Below are positions 7,870 through 16,523 of a DNA stretch of 64,000 bases, piece by piece. A program made the position numbers and the translations under genes. Source of the stretch: Rhodococcus sp. 4CII (GTDB lineage Bacteria > Actinomycetota > Actinomycetes > Mycobacteriales > Mycobacteriaceae). Each line of letters opens with the position of its first letter. The stretch's first letter is position 1. Location: NCBI RefSeq assembly GCF_014256275.1, contig NZ_JACCFE010000002.1, forward strand, positions 5,312,001-5,376,000. Direction: 5' to 3'. The notes under the pieces were generated by a model that searched no databases, was not told where the DNA came from, and was given only the letters and a program-made list of their open reading frames with translations.

Positions 7870-8760
7870 ATGACCGGAATCAAGCCGATCGTCGTGGGTG
7901 TCGACGGATCGGAGTCGGCCTCCGCCGCCGTGGCGTGGGCCGCCCGCGCCGCCGCCGCACTGTCGCTGCCGCTGCACATCGTGACGGTGGTGCACATTCC
8001 GTCCTTCTATTACACCGAGCCGTATCTCGCCGAGAGTTTCAAGGAAGAACTCGAGAACACGGCGACGGCCCGGCTGGGGAGTGCTCGGGTGCACGCCACG
8101 CAGACGGTGGACGAGCCGCTCGACATCACCACCGAGCAGCACGAGGGCAAGGTGAGCCAGATGCTCATCGAACTCTCCGCGAACGCGCACATGGTCGTGC
8201 TCGGTTCGCGCGGGCACGGTGAGTTCACCGGCCTGCTGGTCGGTTCCACCACGTCCGCGGTCGCTGCGCACGGCCATTGCCCACTCGTGGTCGTGCGGGG
8301 GCGGACCCTGGACGGGCAGCCGCCGACCGAGGGGCCGATCGTGGTCGGCGTCGACGGTTCGGAGAGCAGCGAGGCGGCGCTGGAGGGGGCGTTCGAGCAG
8401 GCCGCCGCCCGCGGGGCCAGCCTGGTCGCGGTCAACGTGTGGAGCGATGTCAGCGTGCAGCCGTCGCTCGGGGCCACCCCGGAAGACCCGTTGTGGAGCA
8501 GCATTCAGACCGGCGAAGAAGTGGTGCTGTCGGAGCGTCTCGCCGGGCACCAGGAGCGGTATCCCGACGTGTCGGTCGAACGCGTCGTCGCGCGCGACCG
8601 TCCGGTGCGTGTGCTCAGCGAATTCGCGGAGAAGGCCCAGCTGATCGTCGTGGGCAGCCGCGGCCGGGGTGGGTTCAAGGGAATGCTGCTGGGGTCCACC
8701 AGCAATGCGCTGCTCCACACCGCGGACTGCCCGGTGATGATCGTCCGGCCGGAGAGCTGA
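7870..8760 (+). CDS. Universal stress protein, tandem UspA domains (second copy)
   Basis: A 296-residue paralogue of the Usp at 5825 with the same two-domain layout: VVGVDGSESASAAV near the start, a loop VLGSRGHGEFTGLLVGSTTS closing the first half, then a second VVGVDGSESSEAAL and VGSRGRGGFKGMLLGST. ATP-binding loops appear intact in both halves. The ATG at 7870 is preceded by an AGGAAAGG site; a GTG two codons earlier is possible. The 48-bp gap after the LLM gene suggests co-transcription from the DosR-box promoter. Convergent with the desaturase gene; the 79-bp gap between them shows no obvious feature. Confidence 0.92.
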   Translation: MTGIKPIVVGVDGSESASAAVAWAARAAAALSLPLHIVTVVHIPSFYYTEPYLAESFKEELENTATARLGSARVHATQTVDEPLDITTEQHEGKVSQMLIELSANAHMVVLGSRGHGEFTGLLVGSTTSAVAAHGHCPLVVVRGRTLDGQPPTEGPIVVGVDGSESSEAALEGAFEQAAARGASLVAVNVWSDVSVQPSLGATPEDPLWSSIQTGEEVVLSERLAGHQERYPDVSVERVVARDRPVRVLSEFAEKAQLIVVGSRGRGGFKGMLLGSTSNALLHTADCPVMIVRPES

Positions 8761-8839
8761 CACCCCCGATCGCGACGACGCTGGGGTAGCCGGCGCTCGA
8801 CGACGCCGCCTCGCGGTACCCGCTCGTGTTCGAGTTTCG

Positions 8840-9790
8840 TTAGAGCGCCACGACGCGTGTGCCGCGGCGGGCTTCGCGGGCGAGCGCCCGATCCCGGGAC
8901 TCCTCGAAACGAGCGGCCTTGACGTCCAGGCCGTGCACGAAGTGTGCCAGTTCGTCGCGGTACCGTTCACCCTCGGGTCCGAAATCGTTACGCTCGAACA
9001 TCTTCCACTTCCGCAACACCGGCAGGACTACCTCGTCGAGGTGCTGGCGCAGATCGTAGATGCCGCCTTTCGCGATCAGCACGGCGTTGCGCCGGAAGTT
9101 GTGCATCCCGGCGCCAGGCATCTGGAAGTTGGTCAGCACCTTGTGGATCGCGGCGATCGCCTGATCGGGTGCGACGTCGAGGGCGGCGCCGACGATGTTG
9201 CGGTAGAACATCATGTGCAGGTTCTCGTCGGCCGCCACCCGGGCGAGCATCCGGTCCGCGATCGGATCACCGCAGGCCTTGCCCGTGTTCCGGTGCGATA
9301 CCCGGGTGGCGAGTTCCTGGAACGTCACGTACGACACCGAATCCAGCATCGACGCGCCGCCGGGATCGAAACCCTGGGTCATGTGCTCCATTCGAGCGTG
9401 TTCGAGCGCCACCGGGTCGACCCCTCGTGTCACGACCAGATAATCCCGCATCACGATCGAATGCTTGTTCTCCTCCGCGGTCCAGCGGCCCACCCAGGTG
9501 CCCCAGGCGCCGTCGAGCGAGAAGTGCTGGGCGATCTCGCGGTGATAGGACGGCAGATTGTCCTCGGTCAGCAAATTGGTGATCATCGCCGCCCTGGCGG
9601 TATCGCTGAGCTGCGACTGCTCCGGATCCCAGTCCTCGCCGCCCAGCGCGGCGAAGTTGCGGCCGTCGTCCCACGGCACGTAGTCGTGGGGATGCCAGTC
9701 CTTGGCCATGGCGAGGTGCCGGTTGACGTTGTCCTCGGCGACGTCCTCGAGTTCGTGCAGCAGTTCGCGGTCCGTGAGTACGCGGCTCAC
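8840..9790 (-). CDS. Acyl-ACP desaturase, DesA-type soluble diiron enzyme
   Basis: A 316-residue member of the soluble stearoyl-ACP desaturase family, related to mycobacterial DesA1/DesA2. Diiron ligands are visible: Glu in TEDNLPSYH, the EENKH pair, Glu in VTFQE, and the DENLH pair, that is, the expected four carboxylates and two histidines. It would insert a double bond in an ACP-bound fatty acid using O2, in the cytoplasm. It starts with a GTG at 9790, 22 bp behind the nitroreductase gene stop, so the two form a minus-strand operon under the DosR-like box near 10750. An O2-requiring enzyme in a hypoxia-controlled operon is notable, but related pairs occur among dormancy genes. Confidence 0.88.
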   Translation of the reverse strand: MSRVLTDRELLHELEDVAEDNVNRHLAMAKDWHPHDYVPWDDGRNFAALGGEDWDPEQSQLSDTARAAMITNLLTEDNLPSYHREIAQHFSLDGAWGTWVGRWTAEENKHSIVMRDYLVVTRGVDPVALEHARMEHMTQGFDPGGASMLDSVSYVTFQELATRVSHRNTGKACGDPIADRMLARVAADENLHMMFYRNIVGAALDVAPDQAIAAIHKVLTNFQMPGAGMHNFRRNAVLIAKGGIYDLRQHLDEVVLPVLRKWKMFERNDFGPEGERYRDELAHFVHGLDVKAARFEESRDRALAREARRGTRVVAL

Positions 9791-9812
9791 AAGGGTACTC
9801 CGTTCTGTTCTG

Positions 9813-10676
9813 TCAGTATCCGATTCGCAGGATCAGTTGTGGATGGCCGGGCAGGTTCAGTCGCCGCGCGAGCCGCTGCGCCGAGTCGCCGACGCGCAGC
9901 GGGTGGGAGAGGATGGACGCGCCGAGCCGGGCGTCGACCGCCGTCAGCCACGCCCGCTCGACGGCGATTCCGGTGCGGACCAGGTCGATCGACTCCTGCG
10001 TCTCCGAAGCGAACACGAGGACGGTCTCGCCGTCGATGGCCGCGGCGAGGCGCGCCGAATCGGGGACGCCGCGGGTGACCACGGTATGTATGGTGTCGAC
10101 CGACTCGTGACCACCGTGCGGAAGCCAGTGCGACGTCCACGGAAAGAGGTCGCGCTGGTAGCGGAGGTCGTGCCGCACGAGGTCCGCCGAGTAGAGGAGC
10201 ATGTCGGCGAGCGCGCTCGCCTCGTCCGCGGCGAGCAGCCGAGCGCGGACTCCCGTCATCTCCGCCGCGGAGACGATGTCGGCGACGGTGGCCGCCGGAA
10301 CGGGGATGTCGGCGAACGCCTCCCGATGACTGCGACGGCGGGCCATGGCGGAGAAGAGCCTCAGATCGGTGCTCGACGGGGACGTCGCGCCCACTGCCCG
10401 CACAGTCGCGACGAGCTCGGGCCGACGCGGATCGGGCAGCAGATCCGTCTCGATCTGCCTGCCGAGCGCCCGCAACGCGAGCTCCACGTTCGCGACACCC
10501 GCGCCGCAAGAGATCACGCGGTCGGCGCGGGGGATGTCCGTGAACCCGCGGCGTTCGGTGATCTCCGCGTGCGTGCCGTCGAGGCGCAGATCCCACGGCT
10601 GCGTGTCGTGGACCGACGGAGCCGAGACGATGGCGCGGGAAACCACCTCGATGTCACTGAGCGACCAGCTGTTCAT
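9813..10676 (-). CDS. Acg-family nitroreductase-like flavoprotein
   Basis: A 287-residue protein of the Acg/Rv2032-Rv3131-Rv3127 family. In mycobacteria these are DosR-regulon proteins with a degenerate tandem nitroreductase fold that bind FMN but have little known enzymatic activity. Recognisable parts are SAPSVHDTQPWDLRL near the N-terminus, RRRSHREAFADIPVP in the middle and AWLTAVDARLGASILSHPL near the end. The ATG at 10676 has a GGAGGT site; the long in-frame upstream extension is antisense to dosR and not real. Divergent from dosR, with a DosR-box-like sequence in the shared 172-bp gap. Confidence 0.87.
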   Translation of the reverse strand: MNSWSLSDIEVVSRAIVSAPSVHDTQPWDLRLDGTHAEITERRGFTDIPRADRVISCGAGVANVELALRALGRQIETDLLPDPRRPELVATVRAVGATSPSSTDLRLFSAMARRRSHREAFADIPVPAATVADIVSAAEMTGVRARLLAADEASALADMLLYSADLVRHDLRYQRDLFPWTSHWLPHGGHESVDTIHTVVTRGVPDSARLAAAIDGETVLVFASETQESIDLVRTGIAVERAWLTAVDARLGASILSHPLRVGDSAQRLARRLNLPGHPQLILRIGY

Positions 10677-10746
10677 CGTGACCTCCGGTTGTGGTGTCCG
10701 GGTGATCCCCCGCACGCCCAGCATTTCGCGCGTCGCGCCGGCTGCG

Positions 10747-10766
10747 CTGGGGTCGAAGGTCCCGAA
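10747..10766. promoter_or_regulatory. Candidate DosR box in the acg-like/dosR divergent region
   Basis: CTGGGGTCGAAGGTCCCGAA matches 16 of 20 positions of the mycobacterial DosR consensus TTSGGGACTWWAGTCCCSAA, with the right half GTCCCGAA exact. It lies 71 bp upstream of the nitroreductase start and 83 bp upstream of dosR, so it could serve both, including dosR autoregulation. Confidence 0.55.
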
Positions 10767-10848
10767 TGCATGGGGAGAGGTCCCTGGGGGGCCGCTACCC
10801 TTCGCCGGGCGCGGTACGGTTCGAGGAGAGACGGTGGAGGTGCACAAC

Positions 10849-11484
10849 ATGACCACGCGGGTGTTCCTGGTCGACGACCACGAGATCGTGCGACGAGGCC
10901 TGGTCGATCTACTCGGCAGCGTGCCCGACCTCGAGGTGGTCGGGGAAGCCGCGTCGGTGGGCGAGGCAATGGCGCGGATCCCGGGCAGCGGCGCCGACGT
11001 CGCCGTCCTCGACGTCCGGTTGCCCGACGGCAACGGCGTCGAGCTGTGCCGTGACCTGCGCGCCGCCCTGCCCGACCTGCGGTGCCTGATGCTCACGTCG
11101 TATTCCGACGACGAAGCGCTGTTCGACGCCATCATGGCCGGCGCATCCGGATTCGTCCTCAAACAGATCCTCGGCACCGATTTGGTGGCAGCCGTGCGGA
11201 CCGTGGGGGAGGGCGGGTCTCTGCTCGACAGCAGGGCCACGTCGGCGCTGATGAACCGGATCAGGTCCGCGCGCAGGGACGACCCGCTGGCCGAACTGTC
11301 CGAGCAGGAACGCGCGGTGTTCGACCTGATCGGTGAGGGACTCACCAACAGGGAGATCGCCGAGCGACTCTTCCTCGCCGAGAAGACGATCAAGAACTAC
11401 GTGTCCCGCCTGTTGTCCAAGCTCGGGATGCAACGACGCACCCAGGCGGCGGTGCTGGCCACCGAACTACGCAACCAGCGCTGA
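10849..11484 (+). CDS. dosR: Hypoxia/dormancy response regulator DosR (DevR)
   Basis: A 211-residue NarL/FixJ-type regulator very close to M. tuberculosis DosR (217 aa), for example FLVDDHEIVRRGLVDLL, VLDVRLPDGNG, FLAEKTIKNYVSRLL and the ending RRTQAAVLATEL. Receiver residues D9, D10, phospho-acceptor D55, T83 and K105 are all present. The C-terminal LuxR helix-turn-helix spans about 145-205. When phosphorylated it binds palindromes like those at 5751 and 10747 and activates dormancy genes. The ATG at 10849 is chosen for homology and the GGAGG site. The partner kinase gene is convergent, with 8 bp between stops, rather than downstream in the same operon. Confidence 0.93.
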   Translation: MTTRVFLVDDHEIVRRGLVDLLGSVPDLEVVGEAASVGEAMARIPGSGADVAVLDVRLPDGNGVELCRDLRAALPDLRCLMLTSYSDDEALFDAIMAGASGFVLKQILGTDLVAAVRTVGEGGSLLDSRATSALMNRIRSARRDDPLAELSEQERAVFDLIGEGLTNREIAERLFLAEKTIKNYVSRLLSKLGMQRRTQAAVLATELRNQR

Positions 11485-11492
11485 ATTCGCCG

Positions 11493-13139
11493 TCACGTCA
11501 ACGGGACCCGCCAGCTCACCACGGTTCCGACATCGACCGCGTCGACGGTGCAGGTGCCGCCGCACTGCTCGGCGCGCCGGTCGAGGTTGTCCAGTCCGCT
11601 GCGCCGGGCGCCGTCGGCGATCCCGATGCCGTCGTCCGCGACCGTCACCGTGAGGTCGTCGTCGGCGGCCACCGAGATGTCGATGGTGGTGGCCCGCGCG
11701 TGCCGCAGCGCGTTGCTCAGGGCCTCCCGCAGTACGGCTTCCGCGTGCGGGTGGATGCGGGCGGGCACGAGAGTGTCGATGGCGCCGGAGAATTGGACGT
11801 TGGGCACGATCGGGGACTGGGAGGTGAGGTCGCCGATGACGTCGAGGAGGCGGCGGCGCAGGCTGGTCGCCGACGCGACTCCGGTGGCATGCAGATCGAA
11901 GATGGTGGTGCGGATCTCACGGACCGTGCGATCGAGTTGCTCGACCGCGGTGGCCACGATGGAGCGCACGCCGTCCGGGACGTCCCCGACCGCGTGTGTG
12001 CTCTGCAGGCTCATACCGGTCGCGAACAGTCGCTGAATGACGTTGTCGTGCAGGTCGCGGGCGATTCGGTCACGATCGGCGAGCACCGACAGCAGACGCT
12101 GCTTGCTCTGCTGATCGGAGAATTCCACCGCGACGGCAGCCAGGTCGGCGACCGACTCGAGGCGGGCGACCTCGTCGGGATCCCACGGGGCGTTGCCGCG
12201 CGCCGTGACGACCAGGGCCCCGCCCACTCCCGATGCCGTCGACAGCGGCAGCACCGCCGCACGGCCCGCGTCGGCCGAGAACGGTGCGAGACCGTCGAGG
12301 CCGGTCAGCAGGGCGGGAGTGCGGGAGTGCAAGACCTCGGCGAGAGGCGCGATTCGGGTGGCTCGCCGGAATTCGTTGCGCAGCGGCCGCGATGTCATGT
12401 CAGCGCCCACCACCGCGCCCTCGCCGAGCGTGACGACGATGGAAACATTTTCACCGCTGGACAGTTCGCGCACCTGTTCGGCGAGCGTGTGCAGTGTCTC
12501 GTCGAGCGAACCGCCGACCATCAGCCGGGAGGTGATCGATGCGACGGCCGTCAGCCACCGCTCCCGGGTCCGTGATTCCTCGAACAGGCGGGCGTTCTCC
12601 ACCGCCACGCCGGCGGACGTCGCGAGCGCACGCAGGATCACCTCGTCCTCGTCGGTGAACTCGGGTCCGCTGAGTTTCTCGGTGAGGTAGATGCTTCCGA
12701 ACACTTTGTCCCGCATCATGATCGGCATACCGAGGAAACTCTTCATCGGCGGATGATTGGGAGGGAAGCCGATTGACCCCGGATGATCGGCCAGGTTGGC
12801 GAGGCGCACCGGCCGGGGGTTGTGGATCAGCAGTCCCAGCAGGCCGCGGCCCTCGGGCAGGTGTCCCATGTGCGCACGCTCGTCCGGTGTGATGCCCTCG
12901 TAGACGAACTCGGACAGGCCCCCGTCGGGCGCATGGACACCGAGGGCTCCGTAGCGGGCGTCGAGCAGGGATGTGGCCGAGTTGACGATGCGCTGCAGGG
13001 TGGAATCCAACTCGAGTCCGGATCCGACCACGAGGACGGCCTCGAACAGGCGCTGCAGACTGCGGCGGGTGGGCACCACATCGGCGAGCCCCTCCCGGAA
13101 TTCGCTGAACCTCGCCCCGCGCCCACCGTCCGATCCCAT
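11493..13139 (-). CDS. dosS: GAF-domain sensor histidine kinase DosS/DosT-type
   Basis: A 548-residue cytosolic kinase with two GAF domains (about 45-190 and 205-345), a HisKA_3 dimerisation segment with H-box RDLHDNVIQRLF (His364) and a C-terminal HATPase (about 440-548, DDGIGI and GLDNL motifs). GAF-A keeps the PPxHPPMxSFLG stretch; His129 there corresponds, by my memory-based alignment, to the proximal haem ligand of DosS (His149) and DosT (His147). It should therefore sense O2, NO or CO, or redox, through haem and phosphorylate DosR. The upstream 117 bp hold no clear DosR box. Function as DosR partner is well supported; DosS versus DosT equivalence is not decidable. Confidence 0.88.
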   Translation of the reverse strand: MGSDGGRGARFSEFREGLADVVPTRRSLQRLFEAVLVVGSGLELDSTLQRIVNSATSLLDARYGALGVHAPDGGLSEFVYEGITPDERAHMGHLPEGRGLLGLLIHNPRPVRLANLADHPGSIGFPPNHPPMKSFLGMPIMMRDKVFGSIYLTEKLSGPEFTDEDEVILRALATSAGVAVENARLFEESRTRERWLTAVASITSRLMVGGSLDETLHTLAEQVRELSSGENVSIVVTLGEGAVVGADMTSRPLRNEFRRATRIAPLAEVLHSRTPALLTGLDGLAPFSADAGRAAVLPLSTASGVGGALVVTARGNAPWDPDEVARLESVADLAAVAVEFSDQQSKQRLLSVLADRDRIARDLHDNVIQRLFATGMSLQSTHAVGDVPDGVRSIVATAVEQLDRTVREIRTTIFDLHATGVASATSLRRRLLDVIGDLTSQSPIVPNVQFSGAIDTLVPARIHPHAEAVLREALSNALRHARATTIDISVAADDDLTVTVADDGIGIADGARRSGLDNLDRRAEQCGGTCTVDAVDVGTVVSWRVPLT

Positions 13140-13256
13140 GCCTGCAGCATAGGTCCGCAGGGGGCGTAACGCCTCGAACCGCGGCGTCGATAAGGGCTCG
13201 AGTGTTTACTCAGTCGAACTAATGCTTACCCATTCACCTGACGAGGGAGAAGAAGA

Positions 13257-13880
13257 ATGAATCGACGGCACTTCGGACGACGGGTCGCGGCAGGTCTGAC
13301 CGCAGCAGTGGCAGCGACGATGATGTTCACCGGTGTCGTGTCGGCTCAGCCCGCCGATTCGGCGCCCGCCGTCGACCCGGCGACCGCGATCGCGAAGCTG
13401 CGGACCGTGGCCGCCGGCAACCCCGAGGCAGAGGCGGCCCTCGAGCGGCTCGCCGCGTCACCGACCGATACGGCCGCGACGAACATCGCCCTGCCGGGGC
13501 AGATCTTCCAGGTCCCGGCGTACTCCGACACCGGGCAGGGTGGGCCCGTCCTCGGACAGCTGTACGGGGCCGGCGTCGCGACCAACATGAGCAACCAATT
13601 CCGTTTCGGATTCTTCGGCGGACCGGGCGTCATCGCGAACGACCAGACGGGCGCCGAACTCGACGTCGTCTATTACAGCTTCGCCACCGGTGCCAGCGGC
13701 ATCGTGAAGCTGGACCAGAACAATGTCGCGGTTCCCACGGTCGTCTCCACGGCGCCGGTCGCCGGACTCGGCAGCGGACTGGTCGTGGCAGCCGTATACG
13801 GCTCGCTGAACCACCAGGTGGGGACGAACATCGTCAAGAGCACCATCTGGTGGCCCACGCTCGGCACCGTGCTCGCCTGA
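13257..13880 (+). CDS. Secreted protein of unknown function (207 aa)
   Basis: An exported protein with a typical signal peptide: basic RRHFGRR, a hydrophobic core, and a cleavage region VVSAQPA near residue 30. The mature part has an Ala-rich helical stretch (30-75) and then a Gly-rich beta-type domain containing QFRFGFFGGPGV, WWPTLGTVLA and similar segments. I do not recognise the family. The ATG has a GAGGGAGAAG site. The 117-bp gap to divergent dosS contains AT-rich GTTTACTC and GCTTACC elements suited to a promoter. No link to the DosR block other than position. Confidence 0.8.
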   Translation: MNRRHFGRRVAAGLTAAVAATMMFTGVVSAQPADSAPAVDPATAIAKLRTVAAGNPEAEAALERLAASPTDTAATNIALPGQIFQVPAYSDTGQGGPVLGQLYGAGVATNMSNQFRFGFFGGPGVIANDQTGAELDVVYYSFATGASGIVKLDQNNVAVPTVVSTAPVAGLGSGLVVAAVYGSLNHQVGTNIVKSTIWWPTLGTVLA

Positions 13881-13894
13881 CCCGTTCGAGAACG

Positions 13895-14620
13895 TCAGGT
13901 GGCAGGTTCGGCTCCCGGCCGGGCCTGCCACCACTGCGTCCAGCGCTCCTCGAGTTCGGCCCACTCCTCGTCGTCCAGGCCGTACACGGTCAGCAGGATC
14001 TGCGCTCCGCCGTTCGGCCGGGCAGAGTTGACCGGCTGCTCGCCGAATTGCAGCAGTCCCGGGCCGAGGTCGTCCACGCTCACCGCGGTCTGGTGTTCGC
14101 TGACGGAACACACCACGCCGCGGAGCAGGTCGCCCGTCTGGCAGACCTCGCTGAAGTGGTCGCCGACCCTCATGCCCTCCAGCCGGTCGAGCCCGAGCAG
14201 GTGCCGCGCCGAATCGCCCTCCGCGACCGGACCTTCCAGGAACAGTGTGCGACGCTCGGCGAGTCCGTGCCGCTCGATGCCGAACTTGAGGGACTGCAGG
14301 AATGTGGTCCAGCCCTCGGTGACGTCGTCGTACCAGTCGTCCACGGCTGGGTCCCCGGTGCGCGGTGGCCGGGTTATCCGCACCAAGGTGGTGCCCTCGT
14401 GCTCGTGCAGACTGAACCGATCGCCCTTGTCGAGGGCGAGCACGAAGTGGGCGGCGTCCTCGGTGACGTTGCCGAAGTAGATCTGACGGATCTCGTCGGC
14501 CAGGCCGTCGTAGTCCCAGCCGTGCCAGCGCCTGAGCAACTCCGGGTCGCGCAGGGCCGGCCACACCACCGACGGGGCCGCCGCGACGGACACCTCGAGC
14601 ACGGGTTGAGATTCGGTCAT
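13895..14620 (-). CDS. SRPBCC/START-like domain protein (AHSA1 type)
   Basis: A 241-residue protein whose start (PVLEVSVAAAPSVVWPALRDPELLRRWHGWD) is the standard opening of the SRPBCC lipid/ligand-binding fold used by Aha1-like proteins. The central TTLVRITRPP and GWTTFLQSLKFGIE segments fit the fold; a C-terminal extension of about 90 residues makes it longer than minimal family members. The ligand is unknown. The next minus-strand gene upstream (the cupin) is 88 bp away, so co-transcription is possible. Convergent with the secreted-protein gene. Confidence 0.72.
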   Translation of the reverse strand: MTESQPVLEVSVAAAPSVVWPALRDPELLRRWHGWDYDGLADEIRQIYFGNVTEDAAHFVLALDKGDRFSLHEHEGTTLVRITRPPRTGDPAVDDWYDDVTEGWTTFLQSLKFGIERHGLAERRTLFLEGPVAEGDSARHLLGLDRLEGMRVGDHFSEVCQTGDLLRGVVCSVSEHQTAVSVDDLGPGLLQFGEQPVNSARPNGGAQILLTVYGLDDEEWAELEERWTQWWQARPGAEPAT

Positions 14621-14708
14621 CTGTTCTCCTGCGTCTCCACTGCTGTGCGTGCCGGTGTCGACGATACCGGCGAGCGGTGGACGGCTCGCGGCGTCCGCGA
14701 ACCGGTCG

Positions 14709-15035
14709 TCACATGGCGACGGTGAGCAGGAACGCGACGTCCTCGATCGCCTCGACGCTGTGCCGATCGGTCGGCAGGACCAGCAGGTCGCCGGTGGAGC
14801 CCTTCCACGAATCCTCGCCGGACACGAGGTTCAACTTGCCGCTCAGAATGAAGAGGGTGGCCTCGCCCGGGCTCTCGTGCTCGGCCATCTTCTGACCCGC
14901 GGCCAGGGCGACGACGGTCTGTCGGAGGCTGCGCCGATGGCCGCCGTACACGGTCTGCGAACTGCGGCCGCTGGACGTCCCGCCTGCCAACTTCAGCTGC
15001 TGACGGGCAAGGGCGGTCAGTGACTTCTTGTCCAT
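14709..15035 (-). CDS. Small cupin-domain protein (108 aa)
   Basis: A single-domain cupin. The core GQKMAEHESPGEATLFILSG (about 47-66) is cupin motif 1 with a metal-site His and Glu; motif 2 (GDLLVLPTDRHSVEAIED) follows. The ATG at 15035 gives a plausible N-terminus (MDKKSLTALA). Typical of small sensors or isomerases, and similar ones accompany stress genes, but no substrate is evident. It stands between folA and the SRPBCC gene on the minus strand, with about 105 bp to folA that show nothing clear. Confidence 0.78.
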   Translation of the reverse strand: MDKKSLTALARQQLKLAGGTSSGRSSQTVYGGHRRSLRQTVVALAAGQKMAEHESPGEATLFILSGKLNLVSGEDSWKGSTGDLLVLPTDRHSVEAIEDVAFLLTVAM

Positions 15036-15141
15036 GAGGGAAGTATGAACCACTGCGCGCGTCGTCACCCGTCGAATGGGGTAACGGTGCGGTGGCGAAG
15101 GGGCGAACGGTGACGTCCCCCGGAGGCGAATGCTCCCGATC

Positions 15142-15636
15142 TCAGGCCCGCGTGTAGGTGATCCACCGGTACCGCGTGCCGTTCTTCGTGGACGTGAGCC
15201 ACTCGCCGGTGTCCTCCGCACGCCAGGAGTCGTCGATCGTTGGTGCCCACGCGTCGCCCTCGACCGCGACGTCGATCTCGCTGACCGACAGCCTCGTCGC
15301 GAACGGCATTGCCGCCGTGTAGATCTGGGCGCCGCCGATGACGCACACGTCCTCGTCGGTGAGTGCGAGCGCGGATTCGATCCCGTCGGCGTATTCGGCC
15401 CCCGCCTCGGCCCAGCCGGCCTGACGGCTGATCACGATGTTGCGGCGCCCGGGCAGGGGGCGGAACCGTGGGGGCAGTGAATCCCACGTCCGGCGGCCCA
15501 TGAGCACCGGGTGTCCGTCCGTGACCCGCTTGAAGTACGCCATGTCCTCGGGGACGTGCCACGGGATGGCGTTGTCGCGCCCGATGACGCCGTCGACACC
15601 CTGCGCCCACACCAGCGTGACCTGCCGGGGAGCCAC
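15142..15636 (-). CDS. folA: Dihydrofolate reductase
   Basis: A 164-residue NADPH-dependent enzyme regenerating tetrahydrofolate. Family features are the N-terminal VWAQGVDGVIGRDNAIPWHVPEDM block, MGRRTWDSLP, NIVISRQ and CVIGGAQIY. The acid residue of the active site lies in the PEDMAYFKR helix. The GTG start at 15636 overlaps the TAG stop of thyA by one base, so the pair is translationally coupled: ThyA makes dihydrofolate, FolA reduces it. Confidence 0.95.
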   Translation of the reverse strand: MAPRQVTLVWAQGVDGVIGRDNAIPWHVPEDMAYFKRVTDGHPVLMGRRTWDSLPPRFRPLPGRRNIVISRQAGWAEAGAEYADGIESALALTDEDVCVIGGAQIYTAAMPFATRLSVSEIDVAVEGDAWAPTIDDSWRAEDTGEWLTSTKNGTRYRWITYTRA

Positions 15637-16439
15637 TAGACGGCCACCGGCGCCTTGATGGCGGGATGATGTCGGTAGTCGACGATCTCCACGTCGTCGA
15701 ACGTGTAGTCGAAGATCGAGTCCCGCTTGTTCAGCTTCAACGAGGGATATGGCAACGGTTCCCGGCTCAGCTGCTCGGTGACCTGGTCGACGTGGTTGTC
15801 GTAGATGTGGCAGTCACCGCCGGTCCAGATGAAGTCGCCCGGTTCCAGCCCGGTCTGCTGCGCCACCATGTGGGTGAGAAGCGCGTAGCTCGCGACGTTG
15901 AACGGCACCCCCAGGAACAGGTCGGCGCTGCGCTGGTACAGCTGGCACGACAGCTTGCCGTCCGCGACATAGAACTGGAAGAACGCGTGGCACGGCGCCA
16001 GCGCCATCTGCGGAATGTCACTCACATTCCACGCCGACACGATGATGCGACGTGAGTCCGGGTTCGACTTCAGCGTCTCGATCGTCTGACTGATCTGGTC
16101 GATGTGCTCGCCCGACGGGGTCGGCCAGCTGCGCCACTGCACGCCGTAGACGGGGCCCAGCTCGCCGTCCGCGTCCGCCCACTCGTCCCAGATCGTGACG
16201 CCGTTGTCCTGGAGCCACTTGACGTTGGAGTCACCGCGCAGGAACCACAGCAGTTCGTAGACGATGGACTTGAGGTGCACCTTCTTCGTGGTGATCAGCG
16301 GAAACCCGTCCGCGAGGTTCCAGCGCATCTGGTGACCGAAGACGCTCTTCGTGCCGGTCCCGGTGCGGTCGGCCTTCGGGGTGCCCGTGTCCATGACGAG
16401 TCGGAGCAGGTCTTCGTACGGGGTCGGCACAGATGTCAC
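15636..16439 (-). CDS. thyA: Thymidylate synthase
   Basis: A 267-residue ThyA converting dUMP to dTMP with methylene-tetrahydrofolate. The nucleophile is Cys150 in LAPCHAFFQFYV; the RRIIVSAWN, SCQLYQRSADLFLG and DCHIYDNH blocks are intact. The GTG at 16439 is chosen since the longer frame upstream runs antisense to cobF. First gene of the thyA-folA operon. A long palindrome lies between it and the divergent cobF. Confidence 0.96.
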   Translation of the reverse strand: MTSVPTPYEDLLRLVMDTGTPKADRTGTGTKSVFGHQMRWNLADGFPLITTKKVHLKSIVYELLWFLRGDSNVKWLQDNGVTIWDEWADADGELGPVYGVQWRSWPTPSGEHIDQISQTIETLKSNPDSRRIIVSAWNVSDIPQMALAPCHAFFQFYVADGKLSCQLYQRSADLFLGVPFNVASYALLTHMVAQQTGLEPGDFIWTGGDCHIYDNHVDQVTEQLSREPLPYPSLKLNKRDSIFDYTFDDVEIVDYRHHPAIKAPVAV

Positions 16440-16460
16440 GGTACGAGCATAGGCGCTTCG

Positions 16461-16510
16461 CGCCCGTGCGCCTTTTTGGTAGCTGGAACAACCGGAAAGG
16501 CGCACGGGCG
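16461..16510. repeat. Long palindrome, 15-bp stem, between thyA and cobF
   Basis: Left arm CGCCCGTGCGCCTTT (16461-16475) and right arm AAAGGCGCACGGGCG (16496-16510) are perfectly complementary; an inner GGT/ACC pairing extends the stem. The same arm sequence recurs in the palindrome at 25454-25495, so this is a dispersed repeat family. It sits 5' of both divergent genes, so it is not a simple terminator here. Confidence 0.75.
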
Positions 16511-16523
16511 ATAGCCTGCGCCC

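Noticed and set aside
5983..8970. Very long antisense open frame (about 995 codons) opposite the Usp-LLM-Usp genes
   Set aside because: GC-rich codon shadow of strongly supported genes; its translation is Arg/His/Asp-rich low-complexity with no domain.
10768..10787. Another GGGGAGAGGTCCC-like sequence beside the dosR promoter
   Set aside because: When aligned to the DosR consensus most positions outside GTCCC mismatch.
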